The notes below the pieces were generated by a model that was given only the letters and a program-made list of their open reading frames with translations, searched no databases and had not been told where the DNA came from. A stretch of DNA of 64,000 bases from Dromaius novaehollandiae (lineage: Eukaryota; Chordata; Aves; Casuariiformes; Dromaiidae), in NCBI RefSeq assembly GCF_036370855.1, contig NC_088117.1, positions 2,232,001 through 2,296,000 of the forward strand. The letters are read 5' to 3'. Shown here piece by piece: positions 24,201-37,500 of this stretch (position 1 is its first letter; the number at the start of each line of letters is the position of its first letter). Position numbers and translations under genes: made by a program.

Positions 24201-27200
24201 AGACTAATTAAAAGTCTGATTAAAGATACTACCTCTTTCTGTTATGCTAGATATTCCTGAGCCAGGTCACAGGTAATGGCTTGATAATTTTGTTGACAAA
24301 ATCCTTCTTGCAGAAACTTTAGGGCTGGGTAGTTGCCACAGAAGAATAACACGGAGAGGAGGCACTGTAAGCCATGAACAAAAGTGCTCTGAGTGGGCTA
24401 AGTGAAAGGCTTGCTGGAGACCATCTTCCCAAACCTGCTCACTTCATGTTCCCAGCATGCGGCATTGCACACAGCCCCTATTGCACATGTGCCTCCTCCC
24501 TTTGTGGGCTTGCTTTGTCCCTGCCTGTAGGCAAGTACCCACAGAAGCCACTTGATAAGCTATTTACTTAAATACCTTAACTTTTACCTCCTCTTGCAGA
24601 AAAGGCTGAGCACCAGGCCCCTTCGTGTTCCACCTTTGCACTGCAGGATGGAGAACGCTATCTCCTCACTTACTATCTGTGTTTTCCCCGTGTACAGCAC
24701 CCTGCGCTCTCTTGCAGGGGCGACACTGCTCCAGCTTGGCTCTGGTAAAGTGACAATACCCCATCTCCATGCTGCATTCAGTCAGGCCCTGGATTTCACC
24801 AGTAATCCCATCCAAAGGCATGTTTGTCTGTTAAAATGTGGCTGGGTCTCGGAGTGATCCCGGCACCCAAGCACAGAGTATCGCTGGGCCTGGAAGGGTC
24901 GAAGGGTGTCTGGCTTGCAGGAATTAACGCCCTCTCACGTGGCTTCCCTCGGATCTTCCTGTCCAAGTTTTGGGCAGACCCAGCCTTGTTTGCCTTCAGG
25001 GATGTGTTCGGATGAGAGCTAAATATGCGATGTGCTCATAATTGGAAAACCAGTCTAAAGGTGCCATTTTTCTGACTGCTGGTTGACAAATCTGCTAATG
25101 AAAAGCACGGCTAGAGTACATACACACACCTATTTGATGTATTTAACGTATATGTCTTTGTTCTCAGCACTCCAAATGGCTCTCTGAGGCCCAGAAGGGG
25201 GTTGCCAAGCTGGTGCAGTCACTTCACGGTTCAAAGCACAGCCATTACTGTCAGTCATCAAAATGGCTGGTGTTTGTGAGATGAAATCACCTCAACTGCT
25301 AATGTCTTTCCTTGGCCTTCCTAAAAGAAAGCGCTCTGACTCAAGGTGGAAGGGGAGTCTCTCATTTCCCCACCATTTTTGCACCATGAGGTCGCTCCAG
25401 CTCTTTCCGGGCCATGGGGTGGTGGAGGCCAGGCAGTGGCTCAATGCTGGCTCCCCATGGGTCAATGCAAGCTGTGCCACTTGCTCCTTCCTCTCTTTCC
25501 CCTTTCAGCAAGCAGGAGCACCCCTGAGGCTCACTGTGGCTCCCACCCGGCAGGGAGCCGGTAGAAGCTCCTCTCCCTGCACCACTGTCTTTGCAGTAGC
25601 CTGATTCTTTTAAGATTGATGGAGCTTGAGACATTTAAAGCTGCATGAGTCTGGAGCTGGCTGCTAGTGCCTGCCACAGAGTTGGGACACCCTGTGCCTT
25701 TCCCCTTCTTTGCAAACAGCAACAAAGTCCTTGGTGGAGGAGAATATCCTGTGCAGCAGTTCAGGTTTGCCCCAGACCACCTGAACTGGGTTTTGCAGAA
25801 GCCCAGCATGCTGGGCAGGCTGTGCTGGACATTTTGGTGATCTGTTCAAAGACTCAGGTGGATGGTCACATTTTTGGGTCCCTCTGGTGTCCCATTCACC
25901 CCACATTCCTGCTTGCAGACCTCACAGAGCAATGACATGTCTGCTCCACAGTAGGAGCTCTGAGTCTTCAACGCAGACCCACCCAGTTATTCGCTGAGTG
26001 GCTTCAGGCCACCTTGTGCACCAGCTGGAGGTCTAGCCTCCACCGCGCTCCATCACTACTGCTGTTCAGGCCGTCTGCCCCACTCCGAGCGTGGCAGCAG
26101 AGGCAGCAGCGTGATACACGAGGATCCAAATTCCCTTGCTGGGCCAGCGCTCATTCAGAGCCCTCAGACTGGAGGGCAACAAAAGTCCTGCTCACTGCGT
26201 TTCCCTCCCGAAAGCCCACTGGCCATTACTTTTTCTCTCTCGACCCAAGCCCTTGAATTATCCAACACTAATTAGGATGGGACCATCCTAACACAGAGGT
26301 CTCCTTGCAGGAGTGAACTGCAAGCTAATGTGAGCTGGTGATTGTAAACAGCTGTACACAAGTGCAGTTACATGGTTCCCACCTCACCAGGGCCTCAACA
26401 AACATTACTGGTAACTGCTCTTGAGTGCTGTGCCTGTGTTGTGCTCTGGGGATGTACATACTGCTGGAGCATTTAACTCCAATCCACAGCATCATTAGCT
26501 GCCATTCCTGGTGATTAACAATCTCAGAAATTGGGCAAGAGATACTCAATCTGCTGGATGGAGAAATACTGTCCAAGGTAAGTATTTTCCTGAAAAGAAA
26601 CTACTGCTAAAGTTAAGGAGAGGACAGAAGGGGTGCTTTTCTGCTGCTAGCAGGTTGTTGGCTCTAATAGCCGTTAAATCTCCTCTGACCTCAAACTGTG
26701 GTTGGTCTCATGGGAAATTTGTCAGTTCCTCTGCCATGTCCCCCTTCCTTTAAACACCATCTCCCAGCTAAAACACTCCAGTCTCTGCAAGGCCCTGAGC
26801 CTGGGCTGCCGCTCGTGCGCTGGCAGGTTGCTCTGGGGTTGCCTCTGGCTGAGAACTCTCACCACCAGAGATCATTTCCTTCCTGTTGCTAGATGGGGCT
26901 TAGCACAACAACACCTGGATCCTAATGAGATCTCCGAGATTAAAGATATTAGTAAAAAGTGCAAGAAGATTCCTCAGTCTCTTCCCCATTCTCCATTCCA
27001 CTTTTCACTGCTTCCTCATCTCTACCTGGCCCAGGAAACCTTGTTTACATGCTCTGTGGCATCTGTATGGGAGGATCAGGCTGCAGCTGAAGCACCACTG
27101 CCCGGACACTTAGGCAACACAGCCATCTCGGTGGCAGCGTGGTTGGTCCGGCCTCTCAAGGCAGGCTGTCTGCTGATGTCTCTCTGCTGGGGGAGTGGGA

Positions 27201-30200
27201 TCCGCTGTGCAATGCGGCAGCAGGGCAGCCGTGGGGTGTGAGCCTGTTGAGCTGAAGCTGTGTGGGCAGGAGACAGCCCTGGCGGTCAGCGCTGCAGGAT
27301 GGTAGTGCCCAGGCAGGCTGGGATGGAGGGATGTGGCACGGGAAAGCTCTGGGAGGTTGAAATTGTTTGTTGCTCACTCATCAGCCACGTTGCCTGTAGG
27401 TGAGAGGAGCTATGGTTCAGTGTGTCTTGTGCCCATCCAGAAGAGCCCCGGGCATGGGTTATCCTCTGGCCCTCAGTATCTGGAAGCTTTTGTCTTTCTG
27501 AGACTGTGGAGCACAGGGAAACAAGGCTGAAGTACACTTAGGGCAGGATTCTCCCTTGCACTGCTGTCACAAGTGCGTGGGAACGGCACTGGGAAGGAGC
27601 ACTGAGGTGAGCTGTCCTGGAGGTATTTGATTTCCTCCAACGCAATCAATAGGGCTGTAGGGAAACAAGCCAGAGGTGAAATGATATCTCTGATGGAGGC
27701 ATCCCTCAACAAATGCCAGGAGTCCATGGACTGGATCTATCTGCTCTGGAGATGGCATCTAGGATGGACAAGGTGGGGAAGGGAGGCTGTGGGAGCCAGT
27801 CAGGGGAAGCTAGGAAGGTAAAGCACTGCAATTAAGGGCTTCTTTCTGAGCAACAGTTGGTTTTGCTTTAATTTTCTTTTGCTGGCACTTGTGAAAATGA
27901 ATGGTTGAAAACAATAAAGCAGCTGGGCCTACTGCCAGGATTACTAATGCTCTGCAAACAGCATCACAAAAGGCCAAAGAGCTAAAAACTTGGAGAGCTG
28001 CTGGGGGAGATGCTTTAGCAAGGACGTCCCACCCGCAGACCCAAATCTCTAGGAAACAAAGAGCTGAGAGAGCCCCAGGTATCAGCTGCCAGCCTGCTGC
28101 ATTGTGCAACTGTGAGTCCAGGGTGTCCAGGACACACCTCAGACCTGCTGCACAGACTTGGCACCATCACTGGAGCCCGACCAGGAGAAACACCCAGTGT
28201 TTTCAGTCCCTCATGAGCACCGGTGTCTTCCTCCCTCCACTTCTGAGTCCTGGGAAACAGCAGAGCCTTGTTTTCTGTCTCTCCCTGTACCCCTAGCACT
28301 GCTGTGGTGAGTACCATGGGGATGACCGCCTTTGTAAGACAGAGGGTTTCCAAAGAGCAATCCCAGCCTCTGCGCAGATTTCTGGGGCAACCTAGGACAA
28401 ATCCACCTTTCTCTGCATCCATCCTCTGTTAGAAGGACGTGCTTATGGCAGGGGATGTGCAGTTACGTAATATGGTTGTGCTCCTCCTCTCACCCTGCAC
28501 CATAGCGAGCGTTCGTGACAGCCTTGAGGACCAACTAAAATTAGGCCTTTTTCTCCCCTAGGCACTGAGCAAACACAGGCAAGGGGCCAGCCCAGGCTTT
28601 CAGGAGCTTTTTGATGGAAGTAGCAGTTTCTGAAACCTGCTCAGAGCTGAGGAGTGCCCAGGGCAAGAAGGGAAGCCAGCCAGGGCAGAGATATGGGAAA
28701 GCCAGACTCAGCACAAGTTGGAAGGCTCTAGAGAAGTCCAGTGGGTGGGGAGATGTTTGGTGGTTCTCCTCTGACTCCCTGACACAGCACCTGAGCACGT
28801 GCAGGAAGAGGCCTTTGACCTGCACACTGCAGGGTTGTTGGAAAGCAAGTTCAGGCCCTAATGTGAAATGAGTGACAGCTGCCAATCATGACAGCAGCAA
28901 AAGCCAACACTCCTAAATCTGAAACGGGACTGTGCCTGGATCTGTCTCAAGAGCCATTTGGAGGCACCCAATATTTTAGCAGGTTTTTAGTCTCCTTTTA
29001 AGAATTTGAGGTAGGAACAGGCTGACCAACTGCCTATCTTCATCCCCTGGCCCCTTGATCCCTTCCACACAGACTTTTGGGTGGTCAGCAACTGCTCCTT
29101 GCTTAGGGCTTGCAGGACTTGGCTTTACTTTTTGTGCAGCTCCAAAACTCCATGCGTGACAGAAATGCTGTAGAGACAGGGCCAGTCTCCAGGTCCCACG
29201 ATCTCGGCTCTCAAGGCATGGCTGTAGCACCAATGCTGTTGTTTGGTCTGGACACCCTGCACTTCCTAGCACGGGCTGGGCTGTGCCCTGTGAATGGGAC
29301 CTCCTCAGCCATGCTCTTTTTCTTGTGCTCCCGCACTGTCCTTCTCTCGAACACAGCGGAGGGAAGTGTGGCTGCTGTTCTCACAGCCTTGCACTCACGT
29401 GGGGGCTTCTGCTCCCACCATGACTTGCACCAGCCCTGGGCAAGCCAGGACACTGCTGTAACCACTACACCAGAGTCCTTCCAGAGACATAAGGGCCTGT
29501 TCCTGACTGGGGGCCATTCACCACAACGCAACACAAGCTAAAGCCACTGCTGCACTGAACAGATCTTGCAGTCCCCAGGCTCTGCCCATGTCAAGATGAC
29601 AGGGGAGATGGAGCCCCTAAGATCATCTATTCCCGGCTATCTCCTTTAGGAGACCTCATGCCCCTGTGGTAGCTCAGGTTGTGCTGGACCTTGACCCTCC
29701 TTGTGTGTGAAGCATAGCTGAGCCACCCCAGGGCTGGGCTCTGCTCCACCGTTGCAGCATGGGCATGACTGCACCAGCGTGGTCTGCCTCCATCCTGTAC
29801 AGTCCTCCCGGCAGGTGTTGCACACTTGTCCCACTCCCCGCAAGCCTTTATGCCACAGCCCTGTGTGTGCAACACGTTCCCTGGGTTTCACGACAGGAAA
29901 ATGTGGCTCTGGCAGGCCGTGATGAGGTGGAAGGTTTTTCCCAACCCCCTCACAGCAGCCGTGTGCACGGGGGCTCTGAGAGCGTGCGTGCGGACTTCAA
30001 GAAGCGGTGAGCACCTGCTGGCATGGACACCAGGGCCTGCTCTCGAGCCATTCGGTGGCACTAAGCCCTTCTGCCCCAGCTCTGCCTCTGCCTGTTGCCC
30101 ACCCTAGACATGACAAGTGGGGACAGTGGCTGTGTGGCATATTCTAGGCTGTCACAGCTTTGGCAGTAAAACACAGACTCCATCATCCCCAAATTCGAAT

Positions 30201-33200
30201 CTCTGTTTAAGAGCTGCTCCTGCTGCAGCAGCAGCCTCAAGGCAGTGGGACACATGGAGATGGGTGACCGCGAGGGCTTCAGAGGGGCCAGTACTGTCCC
30301 TCTGGTCACGGCGATGATGGTTTGATATCTCCAATTCTCTGGACAGGGCTGGGAGAAGGCTGGGCTGTGCAGAGGCTCTTTCCCCACTGCCCCACCAAGG
30401 GGGTCCGGAGAGGCACAGATCTCTGGCACCCACACGGGTGTGGGGCATGCAGTGGGGGGAAGCACCATCGAGCCATGCAGCTCCCCTCATCATGTCGCCA
30501 GGTGCAAAGCTATGGGCTGGAACCGAGCTGGGGCACTTCCCTAAGGTACATACACTCCTAGCTAAGCCGCTGCAGTCTGGTTTGGGCAAAGCCCAGCTGG
30601 CAGCAATACCTGACTTGCCTGGGCACAGCAACAAAAATAAACCCAGAGGCTAGATTTTTATCTTTGGCAGAGCGTATTCCTGCGTATAAGAGTCTGTCAG
30701 CCCAGGGCTTGAGGAGCCTTCCTCCCCACGCCAGGGACAGCCAGGGACCTCGCAGCTCGTACTGAGCAGGGGCCGTTACCTTCTGGTGCCCAGGGACATG
30801 GTGTCAGCCACCACAAGCGACATGAGACCCCGTGGCAGCCTGTGGAGAAGGCAGGGTGAGGCAGGTGGCACAGAGCATGTGGGGCTAGTGCAGACCCCCA
30901 GCCTAGGGGCACAGCCCCTGGCCCCACGACAGGCTGGAGATGCAGTGGGAAGGGGGTGCCCAGCTCCCCAACCCACTCGTTTGCCCTGACCATCAGAGGT
31001 GACAGTCCCAGGACACTCCTGACCTAGCTTCGTGACACTCAGCTTTAGCCCTAAAAAACACTTTACTTCCCCGCTGTGCTGCCAGAAGCCTGCACATGAG
31101 GAGAATAAACACGTAGGCTTTTCCTCACCTACCTGGGTAAATCCTACTCCAGCTTCACAGCCCTTTGCCCACGTTATTTACACAGGGCTCTGCCCTGGGA
31201 CCTTTGATGGCTATCCAGAAGGTTTTCACTGGAGCGGATGTTCACAGAAAGAAGCAGCTTTTGTGGCCGGCCCACGTCTCCCCGGCTGCAGGCAAGATGG
31301 CTGGGATGGCATGTTGCTGGGGCAGAAGGGACCCAAAGGCCCCGAGAAGTTTTGTGGGGGGACTTGATTCCCCTGGGCACAGAGGGAGAAGTGACTCCTT
31401 TGCACAAGGAACGAGTCCTGAGAGAGGGACAGGACTGGGTCCACACTGCAAGGCAAACCTTGCTGCCCCCAGCCACGCGCTCAGCCCTCGCACCCCTGTC
31501 TAGCTCGGCACCGCACGTGCCACAGTTCAGGAACATGCCGCCCTCTTGTCCCCCGGACACACCTGGGAGCTTGCCTTACCTTGGACAAGCGGAGCTGGGA
31601 AACGCTGGCTCCTGGCTGTCCCCAAAGATAGCCACAAATTGCCGGAGTTGCTGCCGGAAAGCTCGGCAGGCAGCAGCGCGGAGACGAACGCAGGTGGATG
31701 TGGCATTGACCCCCTGTCCCAGTGAGCCGTGGCAATGAGCCAGCGCTGGGCACCACACCCCTGTGACACGGCTGTTTGTAAGGCTGGGTCTCAGCTCCTG
31801 CCCTGACAGTCCCCGGCAAGCCAAGCCATGGCTCAGCATCAGGGAACTGCTCCTGTTCCTCTGGAAAGCACTGCACCTACGCTGAAAGATGAGTGAGTGG
31901 ATTTGGGGGGTGAGGAAGTTGTCCCATCTTTGATTTAATCAGTTTGGTGCCTGGGGAGCTTTGGGAGAGTCTAAAAGCAGTCCCCAAAGCAGCTCTACCA
32001 GTGCCATCTCCTGAGTCAGAGGCTTTGCTGCTCTTCCTGCTCCCTGCTGTTCATCTCAACCTTCACCTACCATGTCCTCCCTCCTCTGCTGCTCCAATTC
32101 TTCATGCCCTTCAGCAGACACTGGCAATCCCACCAAATCATCCCAGCCTTGCTTCCCCACAACCCCCTATTGCAGACAGGCCTCACTCCCCTGGCTCTCT
32201 CCCTCCCCAGGCCCACACAAGCGACTCTGTGGCTGGTGTGATGCAATATCTGCGGCTTGTGCACTCAGACTGACTTGTCACATCACGGGCACAGCCACGG
32301 CATGGGGACACCAACAGCGGGAATGAAGTCATGGTGGCCTGTGGGGGAAGAGGGTAAGGAGTAGCCAGCTGCCCTCCTTCCGAATGATGTGTCCTTGGTT
32401 TGCTTTAGCTAGACCCACGTGAGCAAGGCGCTGGCTCCCAGGAGACAGACTGGACGAGTGCTTGGGGACATTACGGCAGCATCCGGATCATCCTGAAGCC
32501 TTAAAAACAGCATAACAAGGTGAGGCAGGAGCTGAGGAGCTTCTGTGAGGCCTAGTGCTTGGTCTCAGCGCCACCTAAGGGTGCACAGGACCGAAAAGAT
32601 GGGTGCTCCTATGCTGTGTTTCTCCCCCAGACGCAGCCAGCCCAGGACAGGCCATTTGGAGTCACTGGGCCGGGGCTGGAGCTAGATGTGACCTGAACCG
32701 AGGCCAATGCGGAGCCAAGTCACACCACACATCAGGCACTAAGCCCCAGTTCAGCCAAATTTGGACTAAGTCTTTCTGTGTCAGCCCCGGGATCCTCCTG
32801 GACCAGACCACTTCCCGTCACAACCTGGATGAACCAGAATCAGTGTGAAAGGACAATCATATCACCTGTGGGAAATTTCCTCCCAATGCCCATTAGCTTT
32901 CTAGGGAGAAAAGAAAGGCAATCACTTGTTTCATGATCATCAGAGCATCCCACAGGGCTGGGGACAATCAGCCCCATGGACGTTCTGGCCCCGCCTCAGA
33001 TCTGTGCAAAGTGACTCTGAGATACTCGTGCTCACAGCATCACTGCCGATGTCACACCAGGCTGGCTCAGTCCAGGGAGGTTGTCCCTGGCCATGCCCTC
33101 AAACACCATCCCCCTGCCTAGAAGCTCTCAGGCTCGTCCGATTTCTGAAGACAAGGTCTAAGCCATCATGGTGGCCTCTCCACCTGTCCACTGTTGCTCA

Positions 33201-36200
33201 GCTAATGATGGCTGGATGTGCTGGGTAGCCCCAACTAAACTCAGTGAGACTCAGCAGGGTGGGGATCTCAGCAGGCATCTTGGCTGTGGCAGGGTCTCAG
33301 CGACAGCCAGCTGCACACGCACAGGGCTAGGTAGCCCCAGGGTGCCGCCTCCCTTGGGATGCGGGGGAAGGTAAGAGACCGTAAGAAGACCTGGCTGGGA
33401 TGGAAGAGCAGCAAACCTGCCTCTCCCACTGGCCAGGGGTACTTTCTCATGATGGTCTTTTGGGCGCAGCTGCTCCCTGATGGGCTCCAAAGCCCACCTT
33501 CCTAGGGCTCAGATTCGCCCTGCTCTGCCTGGCCATGCAGCTCTACTCAGCACCAGGTTTGTCAGCACGTTTCTTTATTAGCACAGCAGACAGCAAGAGT
33601 AGCATCACTGTGTTGTTAAATGGCAGGAGCTGGGGGCTTCAAAGCTTGCTGACGCCTGGGGAAGTGCCAGGTGTGCTAGGGGGTCTGTGGTCTGACTTGC
33701 AGGTCAGAGTCTCCTTTGCACGGCATGTGGAACAAGAAAATTTTTGCGCAGAAAGGAACTTGGAGGAAAAGTTAGTGATAAAGAACCCCTTCCCAAGGGG
33801 CTGCTCTTGACTTGGAGCTGGAGCAGGAGGTCCTATTCTTAGTCTTTGTGAGAAGATCTAGGCACACAGCCTAAGAAGTAGTGTAGCCCAGGAAAGGAAA
33901 TAGCAGCAAAGAGCATAACTTAAAACAATTTGTCATCATAATCCAGTAATCCTATACATTCTTTTGCATTTCTGCTGCAGCAGCCATTGAAGATAATCTG
34001 ATGGATGTTGAATCTAGGCAAAGACTTGAAAATATTGTGCTGAAAACATGAAAAGCCACTTACCTGCTATAGCAACAATTACTCACTTCAGATAGATGCT
34101 TTCTAGACTCCAGAAGAGCCTAGTGCTTCTGAGCCACAGAAGAAAGAGCCACCTTCCTATTCCATGTGACTGATTATTTTGTTCTCCAAATACTGTCCAC
34201 AAGAGACAAACTCTCCAGGGAAGCTTTCCAAAGGAAAGATAGCTTTCCTTCACATTTGTTTATTCTTGCACTTAAACATTCTTTTGACTCAAAAGCGAAT
34301 CGGTTCATTTCCCAACGTTAGCTCTGAGCAGACAGCAAGCAAACTGATAGGTTCAGAAAAAAAATGACTAGAGTAGCTCTAAACAAGTCATTCTGAGAGC
34401 AGCAGAGCTAACGTAGCTTGGTTCCCTACATCCCTTGTTCCCTGTAAGCTAAAGCAACACCAAGATAGGTGGAAAAAATGACAAAAAATGTGGTGTTGCA
34501 TTACTAAAAAAAGACACCCTGAAAAAATACGGTGTTGTATTATTGCCACCGAAGTGTCAGTAAGTTTAGTGTGTGAGTGATGAGGAGATAGTCCTGGACT
34601 GCCACCCTGGCTGTCTGCCAGCAGACCTGCAGAGTCCATCCAGGGGCTGCATGAGGATGCGCAGAGTGGGAAATTTCAAATTCAGCAGCAAGGAGATATG
34701 GCACAAACCGAACACACCGCGCTGCCAGGGACTGCAGGCTGTGTCTGCACAACACAACAAACCAGTTAAAAAGCACACAAGAGAGGTGCCTGTCTCAGAT
34801 CGGGTGGTAACCACCAGATGAGGGAAGGGGATTACCTGTAGGGATAAATACAGTATTACAAAACTTGGATAGTAGAAGGAACTGATTCAGTATATATAAA
34901 GGAGTGGTTAGTATGAGTTTTGGCTGCTGTTTTGGCACAGTACAGGGGTCATGAGGCAGTTTGTAACAAAGCTCTTTTTCCCAGCACTATCGGATTTTTT
35001 TTTTTCAGAAAAACACCAGACCTCTCACTGTGGAGAGCTTTTTCAACAGACAACCTGTTAAGGGAATATCCAGTGAGATCTGCTCTGAACTCGCAGCCAC
35101 AAGTTTATAAAATCAGTACACGGGAAAAATAAACTTGGGAAATTGGTTCTTTCTTACCTGCATGCTTCCAAAAGGCTAAAAGCAAATACAAGTTACACAA
35201 GAGGCTAGGTAATTACCGATTTTCTAGATTTCAGATATGAAGCCGGAAAAAATCTGCTCAACGCAATTTGAGAAGCACCTGACTTTGTTAGATTACGATA
35301 AAGTCCTCCCCTGTGGCAATTCTCAACTTTCTTCAAGGCATCCTCTGCCAGTCACATTCCATCTCCTGAATTCCAGTGATGTATGCAGCCATTCTCCATT
35401 TCAAGATCCTATCTCCATGAAATGTAACCTGAGAGCAGCAGAGAACACGTGACGATACCAGGAGTTAGGTAGGTGGGGCAAAGACAGGGGTGGGTCACAG
35501 AGCACTGCTGAGGTTGGAAGGGAAGCCCACGACTGCTGGGAAATGTTTCTTGCAGCCATCATCATTATAGTACAGAGGTCTCTCAAATCCAGTGTCAAAA
35601 GGAGAAGGGTCCTCTGGACCTGGGCACCAAAGTAACATTCATTCTTTTCCTCACAGATAGATAAGGGATCTATAGTCCTGAATACCCTCACGGTAGGAGC
35701 TAAATGACACTAAAGTGTCTTTTGCATTAGCAGTTCCTTGTGAAACTCACGTTAACTTGCTTATCTCTAACTCCTCTAGAAAGACTAAACTACCCTCATT
35801 TAAGGTGGGTCATTTCTAGATATTGGAGGATAGCGTTTCACACCAAAGCTGTGATTCAGTGAAAACCCATCTTCAGAAGCAGCATCAGCTGTTCATACTT
35901 CTGTCCCTGTGCTTTGCCCTCCCAACACCCTTATAACTATATTTGAGGAATGGATCTGAAACACAAAGAAAAAGAATTACATATCTGTTCAAAAGCACAC
36001 ATCAGTTCCTTCTGACTCACGGCACGACCTCATGAAAAATCTTGCTGGCACACTGAAGGCATGAAGTATTGCTCAGGGAAGTGAGAGGAAAAACGGGAAT
36101 ATATTACACCAGTATTGTCACCGAAGAAAACACATTGTTAAAATCATGGCCTCAGACTGGTCGGGGCAAGCAAGATAACAGCTTCTTTGTTTAAGGCTAA

Positions 36201-36320
36201 TAGCAGTTTGAGGCTTACAAGGATATCTACAACAAACAGCTAACCTCCAGATAATTCTTATTCTCCAGGCAGCAGTTTTAAGTACATAAACTTTCCAGGG
36301 AAAAAAGAGTTTTATAAATA
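21213..36320. other. About 15 kb with no recognisable gene
   Basis: Open frames here are short or of mixed low-complexity composition, and none resembles a family I know. The left part (21-33 kb) is GC-rich with scattered possible exons that lack good acceptors. The right part (33.8-36.3 kb) is distinctly richer in A+T. It may hold distal regulatory DNA, noncoding transcripts or a fast-evolving gene. Confidence 0.5.
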
Positions 36321-36341
36321 AAACTACACTACCTGTACATT

Positions 36342-36347
36342 TTTATT
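36342..36347 (-). promoter_or_regulatory. Polyadenylation signal of TMEM203
   Basis: AATAAA on the minus strand 330 bases after the TMEM203 stop codon, in an A+T-rich context. Gives a compact 3' UTR of about 350 bases. Confidence 0.6.
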
Positions 36348-36676
36348 TTAAATTAACTGGCATGTCAAACAGCGCTTGTATGTCAGGATATATTAACATT
36401 AACATCAAGAGCTGAGTGAACCTGAAATCAATGTTGCTGTATAAAAAGGTCTTCTGAAGAAATGCTAAGCTATACAACATAAGAACCTGGCTATTTACAA
36501 ACCATTCCTCTCATAACACCAGACCTGCATAACCTAGCAACATCTATCACTCTGCACAAAAACAAAAAAAGGGCAAAAGCCCAGGGTAGCTAACTCAGAG
36601 CTCAGGACACCCCGGTGGCTCAGGCACAGCCCTACCCAGGGTAAGAGGCAGTCATTTGGGAGCCTTCCCCTCAGTA

Positions 36677-37087
36677 TCAGTTCACCCGGCAGGCTCGGAT
36701 CATGAGCAGCTGGAGGAGGATGAAGACGGGCGACATGATGAGTCCATACCACAGCTCCCGGGTGTGCTCCACCAGCTTCTGACACAGGAGCATCTCAAAA
36801 ACAAACTTCAGGCTGAGGATGGTGAGGATCCAGAAGAGCCGCAGCACGGCCAGGCGCTTCTCCCCGTCCTGGAAGAGCCGCACGGAGACGATGGTGGTGA
36901 AGTAAGTGCTGAGGCCGTCGGCGGCGAAGAAGGGGATGAACACGGCCCACCAGGGGAGCGCCGAGCCCTCGCTGTCCACCTTCAGGACGAGGAGCACGGA
37001 GAAGACCAGCAGAGCCAGGACGTGCAGGAAGATCTCGAAGGTGGCGAAGCCCAGCCATTGCACCAGCTCCCGCAGGGAAAACAGCAT
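36677..37087 (-). CDS. TMEM203: Transmembrane protein 203
   Basis: Intronless frame of 136 aa, the full length of the vertebrate protein, starting MLFSLRELVQWLGF and ending MIRACRVN. Four hydrophobic segments lie at about residues 14-36, 46-68, 80-101 and 113-131; there is no signal peptide. The family is a small endoplasmic-reticulum membrane protein that affects calcium stores and binds STING. The gene stands head-to-head with NDOR1, as in mammals, with its start codon inside a CpG island. The ATG chosen is the only one giving the conserved N terminus. Recognition is by whole-protein resemblance. Confidence 0.96.
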   Translation of the reverse strand: MLFSLRELVQWLGFATFEIFLHVLALLVFSVLLVLKVDSEGSALPWWAVFIPFFAADGLSTYFTTIVSVRLFQDGEKRLAVLRLFWILTILSLKFVFEMLLCQKLVEHTRELWYGLIMSPVFILLQLLMIRACRVN

Positions 37088-37500
37088 CTTCCCGCGGCGC
37101 GGCCCGGCGCAGGGGCCACCGCGGGCACACGGGCCCTGCCCAGGGGACGCTCTCAGCGCTGCATGTCCTCAGGACCCCCCAGCCCCGGCCCCGGCCCCGG
37201 CCCCGGCCCGGCGCCGCTGCGCACCCGCGCCGCCCCTCAGCCCCAGCCCCGCTAGCAGGTCGTGCCAGCGCCGGCGCCGGCTGATGACGTCACCGGAAGC
37301 ACCTCGCCAGGCGCGCAGTGGTTGCTGCGGCCCAACCGACAGGTCGCACCAGCACCGGCGCCGGCTGATGACGTTGACGGAAGCGGCAGCGGCGATGCCG
37401 GTACACGGTGGGTGCTGGGGCCCCGCCGCGGTTCGCGCCCTTCTCGGCGCCCCCCGGCTCCGTGGTGCGGGGCTGTGGCAGTCGCTGCCGGGGCCGCGCC
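37088..37500. promoter_or_regulatory. Bidirectional CpG-island promoter of TMEM203 and NDOR1
   Basis: Very CpG-rich DNA between the TMEM203 start (minus) and the region where the noncoding first exon of NDOR1 must lie (plus). It contains a perfect palindromic CRE, TGACGTCA, at 37285-37292, directly followed by an ETS core CCGGAAG (37293-37299), and a second CRE half-site plus CGGAAG 84 bases downstream. No TATA box is evident. CRE and ETS sites are typical of housekeeping bidirectional promoters. The CpG richness itself extends to about 37.75 kb. Confidence 0.75.
37257..37383. repeat. Direct repeat of a 43-bp CRE+ETS promoter module
   Basis: Two 43-bp units, 37257-37299 and 37341-37383, agree at about 37 of 43 positions and start 84 bases apart. 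Each has the order aggtcg, ccggcgccggctgatgacgt, cggaag. The first unit has a full CRE; in the second the CRE is reduced to TGACGT followed by TG. Confidence 0.85.

Noticed and set aside
31580-31713. Possible minus-strand exon with a good donor and a plausible peptide (LRAAACRAFRQQLRQF)
   Set aside because: The acceptor side has no pyrimidine tract, no partner exons were found and the peptide matches no family I know. It deserves only a database check.
35493-35530. Short CR1-like string (tcacagag...gaggttggaaggga)
   Set aside because: Too short and without the following CR1 sequence to be called with confidence.
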